In this document: piece after piece, positions 35,617 through 44,277 of the stretch | Numbering within the stretch: position 1 is the first letter of the stretch | Layout of the letters: every line of letters starts with the position of its first letter | Source of the DNA: Nitrospira sp. | GTDB taxonomy: Bacteria > Nitrospirota > Nitrospiria > Nitrospirales > Nitrospiraceae | Direction of reading: 5' to 3' | Length of the DNA: 64,000 nucleotides | Assembly (NCBI GenBank): GCA_016788885.1 | Contig: JAEURX010000040.1 | Span: 1 to 64,000 of the forward strand | The notes under the pieces: model-generated | The model's database searches: none | Seen by the model: the letters and a program-made list of their open reading frames with translations, nothing else | What the model was told of the DNA's origin: nothing | Program-made: the position numbers and the translations under genes

Positions 35617-36981
35617 TCAGGCCTTCTTATAGGTCCCTTCATGCTTCACCCAGTCACAGCCCTTGTCAGGGTTCGTGTATTCGCTCCATGGCTCCGGCTT
35701 GACCAATCCCTTGGATCGCCAGACGACTTTGATCTGGCCGTCTTTCATGATCTCGCCGATCAACACCGGCTTATGCGTGTGGTGGTTGGCCTCATCCATC
35801 ATGATCTCTCCGCCCGGCGCGAGAAACTTCTGCCCGTACACCGCCTTGCGCACCGCGTTCACTTCCGTCGTGCCCGCCTTCTCGACGGCCTGTTTCCAGA
35901 CATGCACACCCAAATAGGCCGCTTCAATCGGATCGTCGGTGACGCGTTTGTCGCCATCCGGGAGATTATTTTTTTTGCAGTACGCCTTGAAATCGGCGAC
36001 GAACTGCTTGTTCTGCGGCGTGTCGACGCTCTGGTAATAGTTCCAGGCGGCAAGGTGGCCGACCAGCGCGGTCTTGTCCATTCCGCGCAACTCGTCTTCC
36101 GCCACGCTAAACGCCATGATCGGCGCATCTTCGGCGCGCAATCCCTGATTGGCGAACTCTTTATAGAACGGCACGTTGCTGTCGCCGTTAATCGTGCTGA
36201 TAATGCAGGCGCCTCCGCCGGCGGCGAACTTTTTAATCTTGCCGACAATTGTCTGGTAGTCTTGATGGTGGAAGGGCGTGTACTCTTCCATGATATTGGC
36301 GGCCGGCACTTTCTTCGCCAGTAACATGGCGCGCAAGATCTTGTTGGTCGTTTTGGGATAGACGTAGTCAGTTCCCAGGAGATAGAACTTCTTGTAGCTC
36401 CCCCCTTCTTTGCTCATCAGGTATTCGACCGCCGGCACCGCCTGCTGGTTGACCGCTGCCCCGGTGTAGAATACGTTCTTCGAACATTCCTCGCCCTCGT
36501 ATTGCACGGGATAAAAGAGCAAGCCGTTATGTTCCTCGAATACCGGCAAGACGGATTTCCGGCTGACCGATGTCCAGCAGCCGAACACGACCGCCACCTT
36601 CTCCTGCACCAGCAACTGTTTGGCTTTCTCCGCAAACAGATCCCAGTTGGAGGCGGGATCCACGATCACCAATTTCAACTGGCGGCCCAACACCCCGCCT
36701 TTCGCATTGATTTCCTGAACAGCCATCGAGACGACGTCCTTCAACGACACTTCACTGATGGCCATCGTGCCACTTAACGAGTGCAGCACCCCGACCTTGA
36801 TGGGCTCATTCTCTGCCCCCAACGCCAAGGCCCAGGTGCCCAGATTGCCTAACATTGCCGCGATCCCGATACCCGCGGCTGTACGGGAACTCTGCAGCAG
36901 GAAGTCTCGTCGTGAGGGAACGTGTTCATTACCGCTCTTCGCGATCACGGTATCTTTGCCCTGTGATTTCCGATTCATCAT
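35617..36981 (-). CDS. urtA: Urea ABC transporter substrate-binding protein UrtA, 454 aa
   Basis: Periplasmic urea receptor. A twin-arginine-type export signal (PSRRDFLLQSSRTAAGIGIA) precedes the mature protein, so it may fold before export. Family motifs: KVGVLHSLSGTMAISEVSLKD, VFGCWTSVSRKSVLPVFEE, NGLLFYPVQYEGEE and PGGEIMMDEANHHTHKPVLIGE. First transporter gene after the porin. Confidence 0.96.
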   Translation of the reverse strand: MMNRKSQGKDTVIAKSGNEHVPSRRDFLLQSSRTAAGIGIAAMLGNLGTWALALGAENEPIKVGVLHSLSGTMAISEVSLKDVVSMAVQEINAKGGVLGRQLKLVIVDPASNWDLFAEKAKQLLVQEKVAVVFGCWTSVSRKSVLPVFEEHNGLLFYPVQYEGEECSKNVFYTGAAVNQQAVPAVEYLMSKEGGSYKKFYLLGTDYVYPKTTNKILRAMLLAKKVPAANIMEEYTPFHHQDYQTIVGKIKKFAAGGGACIISTINGDSNVPFYKEFANQGLRAEDAPIMAFSVAEDELRGMDKTALVGHLAAWNYYQSVDTPQNKQFVADFKAYCKKNNLPDGDKRVTDDPIEAAYLGVHVWKQAVEKAGTTEVNAVRKAVYGQKFLAPGGEIMMDEANHHTHKPVLIGEIMKDGQIKVVWRSKGLVKPEPWSEYTNPDKGCDWVKHEGTYKKA

Positions 36982-37008
36982 TCAGCTCCTTTCGCCGTCA
37001 GATCTGGA

Positions 37009-38379
37009 CTAAAAGTTGTACCAAGTCGACAGCATGAAATTGTCCCCGGCGAAATGCTCCCTCGTGGACCATTCGGTCATGAGGTGATTCCACTCCAGGG
37101 ACGCGTACAAGTCGCCCCAAATGTGACGGACGGCTGTGAGATAGGTGCGGTGATTCAGTATGTATTGTGTATCTGCACCGGCGGTTGTGCCGTTCAGGTC
37201 GGAGTTCAATGGATTGTCGAACCCGTATCCGGCAATGAGCGTGAGTTGGCGATCATACGCGTAATCCAACTCGCCCCATCCGACCACGGTCCTGATGGCC
37301 TTGCCGGTGCCCAAGTTGCGCTCCTGGCCGAACCGGAAGAACTCCACGCCTAGCGCTTGTCCATAGGCGATCTCACCGGTGAATTTCAGTCTATTCGTAA
37401 TGGGCACGGCCAGTTCAGCCCCGACGAGATAGGAATTGATGTCCTGACCGGAAGGAATGCCGCCCGCCGTGGGCGCGGACCGGTAATGCCGGAAGGCGGC
37501 ATTCAGCGCCACCATGAAGCCCGCCTGGTCACCAGTTCCCATATAGGCGAAACGGGTCCCGACATAGGGCATTTGCACCGGATCATTGAAGGCATTTTCA
37601 GAACAGGCGAATCCGCTGCTGCCGCAACTGCCCGGTGCTGCCGCCGCTGCGCCGGCCCCTTGGAAAGTCCGTCGTTGCGTCTGCGGCTGAATGGCTGACA
37701 GTCCGCGCTCGAATCGCATGACGGTCAGCAGGCCGTTGACGTTTTCGGTGAATTGATGTTTCACGGTGACCTGCGGAAGACGCTGCCACAGATTGCCATT
37801 GTAGCCCATGATGGAGAAATCGATCAGGTTCGGATGGGAGGACATGATCGGCGTCCAATCCATACCAGCCGTGATGGTGGTCCGACTATTGTTGGGAGAA
37901 TATTTGACGTTCGCCAACCGCAAGCGAGGGGAGATGTTTCCCGCATTGTCGGTTTGGCTGTAGAAGTCCGCTTCCACGACACCCGTCAACGAATGGGTGC
38001 CGTCGGTTCGATCCGCGCGTAACCCGAATACGCTGTAGCGCGGATTCAACGTCGATGAGGCGTTGCTGCTTTTTCCTGCCGCGGTCGCATAGCCATTGAA
38101 CTGGCCCGGATCGAGCGGGTTGGTGTTCCGGTTGCTGTAAATCCCGTCTAATTCGATACGACCGTACGGCACAATACTGCCCTTGCCCTCGCCGGCAAAG
38201 GTGGGCGTCACACAGCCACCGCAAATCACTGCTGGTGGCGCTTCCACTTCCCGCGAGAGTCGCCCGGCCCCGGCCGCCTCTCCGGCACTCTGTTCCTCTG
38301 CTCCCACCGACGTGGTGATGGCCATGGCCACCATGACACTCACGCAGAACGCAATTTTTCTTAGCCCCCGTATCTCCAT
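37009..38379 (-). CDS. Outer-membrane porin of the urea operon, 456 aa
   Basis: ATG at 38379 (AGGAGG nine bases upstream) gives a signal peptide (RKIAFCVSVMVAMAITTSVGAEE). The mature chain shows beta-strand periodicity (IVPYGRIELDGIYSN, HSLTGVVEADFYSQ, FTGEIAYGQALGVEFF) and ends in STWYNF, a beta-barrel C-terminus. It is the first gene of the urt-ure run, so passage of urea or short amides through the outer membrane is the best guess. A pair of cysteines near the mature start (VICGGCVTPTF) is unusual for porins. Confidence 0.8.
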   Translation of the reverse strand: MEIRGLRKIAFCVSVMVAMAITTSVGAEEQSAGEAAGAGRLSREVEAPPAVICGGCVTPTFAGEGKGSIVPYGRIELDGIYSNRNTNPLDPGQFNGYATAAGKSSNASSTLNPRYSVFGLRADRTDGTHSLTGVVEADFYSQTDNAGNISPRLRLANVKYSPNNSRTTITAGMDWTPIMSSHPNLIDFSIMGYNGNLWQRLPQVTVKHQFTENVNGLLTVMRFERGLSAIQPQTQRRTFQGAGAAAAAPGSCGSSGFACSENAFNDPVQMPYVGTRFAYMGTGDQAGFMVALNAAFRHYRSAPTAGGIPSGQDINSYLVGAELAVPITNRLKFTGEIAYGQALGVEFFRFGQERNLGTGKAIRTVVGWGELDYAYDRQLTLIAGYGFDNPLNSDLNGTTAGADTQYILNHRTYLTAVRHIWGDLYASLEWNHLMTEWSTREHFAGDNFMLSTWYNF

Positions 38380-38439
38380 CCTGGTCGCCCTCCTGGTTCG
38401 GAACGATGTGACTGTCACCGGCCGGATGGGCTTGCAGGC

Positions 38440-38536
38440 AAAAAAAAACGCCCTTCCGGTCCAACCGTTGGACCAAAAGGACGTCATTGTCCTCTGCCTT
38501 TGTAGCGTCTGTGAAAATTCAGGACGTCGTTGTCCT
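38440..38536 (-). promoter_or_regulatory. ANTAR-type antiterminator leader of the porin-urt-ure operon
   Basis: Minus strand: AGGAC-AACGAC-GTCCT (38521-38536), 27-nt linker, AGGAC-AATGAC-GTCCT (38478-38493), then a terminator: ACGTCCTTTT pairs with GGAAGGGCGT (several G-U pairs) around the inner stem GGTCCAA/TTGGACC, followed by nine U (38440-38448). Hairpin 2 and terminator share GACGTCC and exclude each other. This is the clearest of the units. Confidence 0.85.
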
Positions 38537-38559
38537 GCCTTCACCGCACACGGGAGAGG

Positions 38560-38589
38560 TCTATACGCCCCTTTCCATCATCTTGTCAA
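38560..38589 (-). promoter_or_regulatory. Sigma-70-like promoter of the porin-urt-ure operon
   Basis: TTGACA (38584-38589), 18-bp spacer, TATAGA (38560-38565) on the minus strand; start near 38553, 17 bases before hexaloop hairpin 1. Confidence 0.75.
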
Positions 38590-38661
38590 GCAGCTCTTCA
38601 GCCATTTCTGCCTCTTCGTGAGTGAATCCTGTGATACACTACGCCGCATGCAGGCCTGTGT

Positions 38662-39612
38662 ATGATGAACATGTTTTTCTTGAGCCGTCGCTACGCATTG
38701 ACCCTGTGCGTTTTCCTGTCTCTGTTCGTGACCGGTTGCGCCACCGGCCCCCAACGTGATGTGACCATCCAGGAATCGGCCAGAGGCGGAGTGTATCTCG
38801 AGCGTATCCCGACACGCCAATTTCAAGCCTCACACCCGGTCCGACTTGCCCCCGAACTCATTGCCAAGACCCTGCAAGGTGTCCAGATCCGCGAGGGAAA
38901 GGGCCTGCTTCAATCTTTCAGCGCCCAGCAAAACCAGGCGACCGCCGTCTTCTCCCAGGAGGATATCGCCCTTTTCGCTCCTGCCATTGCGGATGGATTG
39001 AATCAAGCCGCGTCGGACCAGCAAGTAGGCTTTCGCATCGTGCAGACAGGAGACATCGTGATGCGGGACAGAACCGGCGCCGGGGTCGGGGCAGGGACAG
39101 CCTCCCCCCAACGGAATCAGGACAGCATCACCGCCGGAAGGCTATTCGTCTATGGGCGATCGTTGTACCTGACGATTCACCAGTTCCGCCAGTACACAGA
39201 GTCGCCCGACACCATCAACATGCCGAATCGCCGCCTTCCCGAGCCGACCGGATTGAGACATCGAACGGTGCTGTTCATGCCGGAATCCGCACTCCGCCCC
39301 GACAGCTACGCGCCGCCCTTTGCCGCGGAAGACGGGCTGACCACACTGGTCATTGACTATGATGCTCTTGCGAAAACGCCCGCCGTTGCACTGCCCACAC
39401 TACCTTCTCTGCCTGAACCGGCTCCTGCCGTGGCGCCGACGGCGACACCTGCCACTGCGCCGCCGCTTCACGAGGATGTGCAACAGATCAAGGCCCAGAT
39501 GAAACAAAAGGAATTAGAAGTAGAGGAGCTGCGAAAGGAGTTGCAGGAAATCAAACGTCAGCTGGGAAAGCAGCCGACCAAGGGCGGCCAGCCCCCTTCA
39601 AACAAGCCGTAG
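38662..39612 (+). CDS. Lipoprotein with C-terminal coiled coil, paralogue of 24182-25096 (316 aa)
   Basis: Signal peptide with lipobox VTGC (LSLFVTGCATG). Shares GGVYLERIPTRQFQASHPV, VFSQEDIALFAPAIADGLNQA, DQQVGF and the terminal heptad region (MKQKELEVEELRKELQEIKRQL) with the lipoprotein beside nadE. No known domain. Like its paralogue it is divergent from an operon led by an ANTAR-type antiterminator. Two adjacent ATG codons (38662, 38665) may start it. Confidence 0.75.
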   Translation: MMNMFFLSRRYALTLCVFLSLFVTGCATGPQRDVTIQESARGGVYLERIPTRQFQASHPVRLAPELIAKTLQGVQIREGKGLLQSFSAQQNQATAVFSQEDIALFAPAIADGLNQAASDQQVGFRIVQTGDIVMRDRTGAGVGAGTASPQRNQDSITAGRLFVYGRSLYLTIHQFRQYTESPDTINMPNRRLPEPTGLRHRTVLFMPESALRPDSYAPPFAAEDGLTTLVIDYDALAKTPAVALPTLPSLPEPAPAVAPTATPATAPPLHEDVQQIKAQMKQKELEVEELRKELQEIKRQLGKQPTKGGQPPSNKP

Positions 39613-39631
39613 CGCCATCAACCGGCCGCTG

Positions 39632-40891
39632 TCACCCCCGGTTCTTGTCTGCCCGGTCTTCAATTTCACCCGCCAGTAAAATCGCTTCGGCAATCTCCCG
39701 CATGGACTTGCGTAGGTCCATACTCTGTCGCTGAATCAGCTTGAACGCCTCCTCTTCAGACAGGCGTTTGGACCGCATGAGATACCCCTTGGCCCTGTCG
39801 AGCAACTTGCGGACTTGTAATGCCTCTTGCATCTCAAACGACTTCTCTAACAGCGTCGTGTGCTCGATGGAGATCGCCGCTTGATTGGCGATGGCCTGCA
39901 TGAGCTTCACATCCTCCGACGAAAACGTATGGGGTTTCGACGTATACGTATTGATGACCCCGATGGCTTTTTCCCGCACCAGCATGGGGACACAGAGCAG
40001 CGAACAAAGGCCTTCCTTCGCGGCCATGTCCGGGTACATGTAGGAGCCTTCTTTGGTGACATCCGGAACGATGATCGGCCGGCGATCCTGAACCGCGCGC
40101 CCGCTGATACTTTGGCCGATCTTCACATTGGGCTTGCGCCGGTATTGCTCGCTCAAGCTTTGTGTGGCCGCGATACGAAGTTCACCGGTCGGCTGATCCA
40201 ACAGGATGATGGAACAGATTTTCGACCCCATCATTTGCGCCGTCATCGTCACAATCAGCTGCAACACATCTTCCATCAGACGATTCGATGAGACGGTCTC
40301 CGACACTTGAGACAAGGTGTCGAGTTGCAGCGCCTTGCGGGTCATCTGATCGTAGAGTCGAGCGTTCTCGATCGCACCGCCGACCTGCGTCGCGATGGTC
40401 GACAGCAGGGCCAGCTCATCGGGGCGGTACCGTCGGGACCGTTTGTGTTGCACATTGATGACGCCGACCACCTCCTGCTTGGTCGTGATCGGCACGGAGA
40501 CAAATGCCTGATAGCGGTCTTCCGGCAGGTTGTGAAAAAACTTGAACCGCGAATCGTCACTCGCGCTGTTCGGAATCACCACGCGCGTTCTCTCGCGCGC
40601 AACCCAGCCGGTGATCCCCTCTCCCAATCCGATCGTAATGCGCCCGATGAGCTTCGGATGGGGATTCTTGGAGGCTCGAAGAATCAGCTCGTCCCGGTTA
40701 TCGGACAGCAAATACAGCAGACAGGCATCCGCTTTCGTCGCTTCCACCACTACATCGACGATATGCCGGAGGACGGACTCCAGATCGAGCGTGCTACTGA
40801 TCGATTCGCTGATACGATGCAGGACATCGACTTCGCGTGTCTTTTCACGCAACGCCTGTTCCAATTGAGTTACGGTTCGCTTCGGTGCCAT
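39632..40891 (-). CDS. GAF-GAF-ANTAR antiterminator regulator, 419 aa
   Basis: The ATG at 40891 (MAPKRTVTQLEQAL, AGGAG upstream) is the true start; the longer frame is a shadow of aroB. Domains: a short N-terminal coiled coil, GAF 1 (about 27-175, with LGEGITGWVARERT and FVSVPITTKQEVVGVINVQH), GAF 2 (about 195-345, with IGQSISGRAVQDRRPIIVPDV and LLCVPMLVREKAIGVINTY), then an ANTAR domain (about 355-410: RKLLDRAKGYLMRSKRLSEEEAFKLIQRQSM split around the conserved Ala and hydrophobic core). ANTAR domains bind paired hexaloop RNA hairpins and prevent termination. GAF domains bind small molecules, so the signal is sensed directly rather than through a receiver domain. Several matching RNA leaders occur in this window. 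It follows aroB by seven bases. Confidence 0.9.
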   Translation of the reverse strand: MAPKRTVTQLEQALREKTREVDVLHRISESISSTLDLESVLRHIVDVVVEATKADACLLYLLSDNRDELILRASKNPHPKLIGRITIGLGEGITGWVARERTRVVIPNSASDDSRFKFFHNLPEDRYQAFVSVPITTKQEVVGVINVQHKRSRRYRPDELALLSTIATQVGGAIENARLYDQMTRKALQLDTLSQVSETVSSNRLMEDVLQLIVTMTAQMMGSKICSIILLDQPTGELRIAATQSLSEQYRRKPNVKIGQSISGRAVQDRRPIIVPDVTKEGSYMYPDMAAKEGLCSLLCVPMLVREKAIGVINTYTSKPHTFSSEDVKLMQAIANQAAISIEHTTLLEKSFEMQEALQVRKLLDRAKGYLMRSKRLSEEEAFKLIQRQSMDLRKSMREIAEAILLAGEIEDRADKNRG

Positions 40892-40898
40892 GAGGCTC

Positions 40899-42056
40899 CT
40901 ACCGCCCCCGCCGTTTGTCGGTGACGGCACCTCGAATTCGTGGTTCGCGGCGCCGAATGGACGTAAACCAGGCGCGAGTCTCCTCCTTGACCAAGCCAAC
41001 CACCCGCACCGTTCCGATGGTGTCCGGAACCACGCAATACACGGTTCCTGCCGAAACTTTCTTGTCCTGCTGCATGGACTCCCACAGGGCAGAGAACGAG
41101 ACGTCCGGCAGACGGGCAGGCAACCCCGCCGCCTCGACCAATCGGCACACACGAGTTACAACGTCTTCATGGCAGTAGCCCAGGTGTCGCGCCAAATCAG
41201 CCTCATACACCATTCCAACCGCGACCGCCTCGCCGTGGATCAGCCCTTTGTATCCGCCAAGCGATTCCAAGGCATGGCCGATCGTGTGCCCGAAATTCAG
41301 GATTCGCCGGCGATCAGCTTCACGCTCGTCTTCCGACACCACCTCTGCCTTAATTTCACAGGACCGTTTCACAATGTGTGCGACCGCGGCATTGTCCAGC
41401 GCTAAGATCTGCTCGATGTGCTGTTCCAAATATTCAAAAAACGACCGGTCGGCGATTACCCCGTACTTAATGACTTCCGCCAATCCTGCAATCCATTCAC
41501 GCGAAGGCAAGGTCTTGAGCGTAACCGGATCAATCAGTACGGCCTGAGGCTGATTGAACGCACCGATCAGGTTCTTCCCTTTTGGATGATCCACTCCTGT
41601 TTTTCCCCCGACACTCGAGTCCACTTGCGCAACGAGACTCGTCGGAACTTGCACAAAAGGGATTCCCCGTTGGTAGATGGCCGCAGCGAATCCTGTGAGA
41701 TCGCCGATCACGCCGCCTCCTAAGGCCAGCAGCGTGGAACTGCGCTCAAACCTGGCGTCCACCAATGCGTCCATGACTTTCGCGATGGAGCGCAGGGTTT
41801 TCGTGCGCTCACCGGGCGGCAAGATGATCGGCACAACCGTGAAACCGGACGCCTGTAACACGCGCATCACCGGTTTCAGGTAATGTCCGGCAAGATTACG
41901 ATCGGTGACCACCCCAACTTTGCCGCTACGACCCAGCCGCATGAGTTCCGCGCCGAGATCCTTCAGCAGCCCGCGCCGAATACGGATATCGTAGCTGCGT
42001 GCCCCCAGTGCTACGTGGATCGTCTGCTGAGACATATCGGTGCTATCTGTGGCCAT
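40899..42056 (-). CDS. aroB: 3-dehydroquinate synthase, 385 aa
   Basis: Second step of the shikimate pathway. NAD- and metal-binding motifs: GGGVIGDLTGFAAAIYQRGIPF, TTS-type VPTSLVAQVDSSVGGKTGVDHPKGKN, and HTIGHALE and HGEAVAVGM with zinc-ligand histidines. ATG at 42056 is the longest start; the ATG at 42035 is possible. The linkage of aroB to pilMNOPQ is common in bacteria. Confidence 0.96.
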   Translation of the reverse strand: MATDSTDMSQQTIHVALGARSYDIRIRRGLLKDLGAELMRLGRSGKVGVVTDRNLAGHYLKPVMRVLQASGFTVVPIILPPGERTKTLRSIAKVMDALVDARFERSSTLLALGGGVIGDLTGFAAAIYQRGIPFVQVPTSLVAQVDSSVGGKTGVDHPKGKNLIGAFNQPQAVLIDPVTLKTLPSREWIAGLAEVIKYGVIADRSFFEYLEQHIEQILALDNAAVAHIVKRSCEIKAEVVSEDEREADRRRILNFGHTIGHALESLGGYKGLIHGEAVAVGMVYEADLARHLGYCHEDVVTRVCRLVEAAGLPARLPDVSFSALWESMQQDKKVSAGTVYCVVPDTIGTVRVVGLVKEETRAWFTSIRRREPRIRGAVTDKRRGR

Positions 42057-42255
42057 GAATCGTCAATCAGGAACTCAGGGACGGGCTAATCGCACCCCGT
42101 CAACTCTCGCCACACCCACAGGAAGCCGTCGGGACGATCCGGCAACTCTCCGACGGGGAGCAGCCGGATGGACGATTTCAAGTCCGGGTGTTTACTGGAA
42201 GAAGCTGCCTGGAAGGAGCGCCACGCAGGAGGGGGGATAAGACAGCGTAAATGGG

Positions 42256-42300
42256 AATCGCCCCCACTGAGACGGTGCACCATCGTCAATGGGGGCGATT
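42256..42300 (-). terminator. Hairpin downstream of pilQ
   Basis: AATCGCCCCCA (42256-42266) and TGGGGGCGATT (42290-42300) form a perfect 11-bp stem, with a smaller inner palindrome (GACGGTGCACCATCGTC). No long U tract, but the stem alone is strong. It separates pilQ from aroB. Confidence 0.6.
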
Positions 42301-42324
42301 ATTAACGTGCTGTGCTAGAACCTG

Positions 42325-44277
42325 TCAAGTTGTCGTGCGAACGATCGTCGGCGTCAGGAAGATCAGGAGTTCCTGCTTCGACACATTCTCAGTCTTGTTC
42401 TTGAACAACCATCCCAAGACCGGGATTCGCGACAGATAGGGGATGCCCGCGACGTTGTTCGACTGGGTATCCACAAAGACTCCACCGATCACCATCGTCT
42501 CCCCGTCACGGACCAACACCTGGGTGGTCGCTTCACGACGATCGATGCTCGGACCGGCAGGGTTGCTCCGGGCGCCGACTGCATTCCTGGTCGCGCGCAC
42601 CTTCATGAGGATCTGCTTGCCGATTTCTTTCGGATCGCGTGAGGTGATCTGGGGCGTCACGTTCAACTCAAGATTGGCGTCCACAAAGGTCGTCTGTGTA
42701 CCCTGAAGCGACGTCGTCTGGAAGGGAATGGATTCACCCTGCGCGATCTTGGCATCCCGCTTATCCAACGTCGTGATCTTGGGTGCCGCGATGACTTTGG
42801 TCAACCCCAAGAGTTCGCCGGCCGACAAGCGGACATCCAACATGGCCCCGTCGGTTTTCCCGATCGAGAATCCCGCACCAGGCACCGACGGCAAGCCGGG
42901 GTTCGCCGGCAGGTTGATCAGAAAGTCCGAGACCTGCGCACCGAAGGCTCCGGTGGTGCCGGTCTTGAACGCAGAGGTTCCGCTGGCGCCGCCAAGTTGG
43001 TTCACGTTCTGAATGCCCCATTGCACACCGAGCGAACGCGTGTACGTCGTATCCGCCTGGACGATCCGGGCCTCAATCTGCACTTGGGGGACTTCCAGGT
43101 CGACACCGTCCAACAACTGCCGCAGGACTTCCAACTTGGATTCCGTATCGCTGATGATCAGCGCGTTGCTGGCTGCGCTGACGGTCATCGTACCTCGGGG
43201 GCTCAGATTCTGCCGCAACGAGGTGTGGACTTCGGTTGCGTTGAGATTCCGAATATAGAACACGCGCGTGACGATCGGCTCAGCCTTGGCCTTGGAGTCC
43301 TTGGCACGCGCTTCTTCGTCCTGCTGCTTGGCAATATTCTGCAGGGTATCAACCCACACGATGTTGCCTTGGCGAATCATGCCCAAGGCGTTCATCTTCA
43401 GGAGCATGTCGAGCGCCTGATCCCATGGCACGTTGGCTAACTTCATGGTGACCTTGCTCTTGACGCCTTCACCGACGACAATGTTGAAGCCGCTGACCTC
43501 TGCAATCAATCGCAGCACGTTGCTGATGTCGGCTTGCTGAAAGTCGAGCGAGATACGGCGTCCGACGAACCGCGACGACCCGTTCACAACCTCATTGCCC
43601 TCAGGCTTTCGGTCTTCCTTCTGGACAACTTCGGAGGTCAACTGCACCGGCATAACACGGAACAGTGCTTTGGATGCCTTATGCGCCGCCGGCATCGAAG
43701 GCGACGCCACTGCCGGCTCAGTCGTCACAGGCATATCCGCGTCGGCGGCCTTTTGATCAGCCGATGCCTTCGGCGCAAGCGTCAGGATCAGGCGCCCATC
43801 AATTGAATCGACGCTGTGCTCGGCAGGCTGTGCGAGATCCAGCACCAACCGCACTTTGTCCTGGTGATAGCCAAATCGTACCCGCGACAGGAGGGCGTGA
43901 CCGACAGCCAACTGGGACTGGTGCCGCTCCGACTGCATGTGCGGCATATCGAGCACCATCCGGCGGTCCCCGAGCATTTTGACCGTGTGCGCAAACACCC
44001 CGTTGCCGGTCAACACCAGCGAGAGCCGCTCGCCCTCAGGCTTGACCTCTACCTTGGTCAACAGGGTCGCGGCGGAGCTGGCTACGCCCGTGTGCGCCTG
44101 ATCGGAACCGACGACCTCCGCAGCCCCTGCAATCTGCTGGTCGGAAGCCTGTGAGAACCCGGCCAATCCTGTCGTCTCGGCGGATGTCGCGAGCGGCACG
44201 TACCCGGCGAGCCCCAGGATTCCGGCCATCACGGTGACACTCAGCAGCGGATGAACACCAACCTGTGATTGTTTCAT
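42325..44277 (-). CDS. pilQ: Type IV pilus secretin PilQ, 650 aa
   Basis: Outer-membrane secretin pore for type IV pili. Order: signal peptide, AMIN-type domain (about 85-170), a short secretin/TonB N-terminal segment (RRISLDFQQADISNVLRLIAEVSGFNIVVGEGVKSKVTM), secretin N0/N1-like repeats, and the C-terminal secretin domain with VPQVQIEARIVQADTTY and GETMVIGGVFVDTQS..GIPYLSRIPVLGWLFK. Start overlaps pilP stop by four bases. Confidence 0.97.
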   Translation of the reverse strand: MKQSQVGVHPLLSVTVMAGILGLAGYVPLATSAETTGLAGFSQASDQQIAGAAEVVGSDQAHTGVASSAATLLTKVEVKPEGERLSLVLTGNGVFAHTVKMLGDRRMVLDMPHMQSERHQSQLAVGHALLSRVRFGYHQDKVRLVLDLAQPAEHSVDSIDGRLILTLAPKASADQKAADADMPVTTEPAVASPSMPAAHKASKALFRVMPVQLTSEVVQKEDRKPEGNEVVNGSSRFVGRRISLDFQQADISNVLRLIAEVSGFNIVVGEGVKSKVTMKLANVPWDQALDMLLKMNALGMIRQGNIVWVDTLQNIAKQQDEEARAKDSKAKAEPIVTRVFYIRNLNATEVHTSLRQNLSPRGTMTVSAASNALIISDTESKLEVLRQLLDGVDLEVPQVQIEARIVQADTTYTRSLGVQWGIQNVNQLGGASGTSAFKTGTTGAFGAQVSDFLINLPANPGLPSVPGAGFSIGKTDGAMLDVRLSAGELLGLTKVIAAPKITTLDKRDAKIAQGESIPFQTTSLQGTQTTFVDANLELNVTPQITSRDPKEIGKQILMKVRATRNAVGARSNPAGPSIDRREATTQVLVRDGETMVIGGVFVDTQSNNVAGIPYLSRIPVLGWLFKNKTENVSKQELLIFLTPTIVRTTT

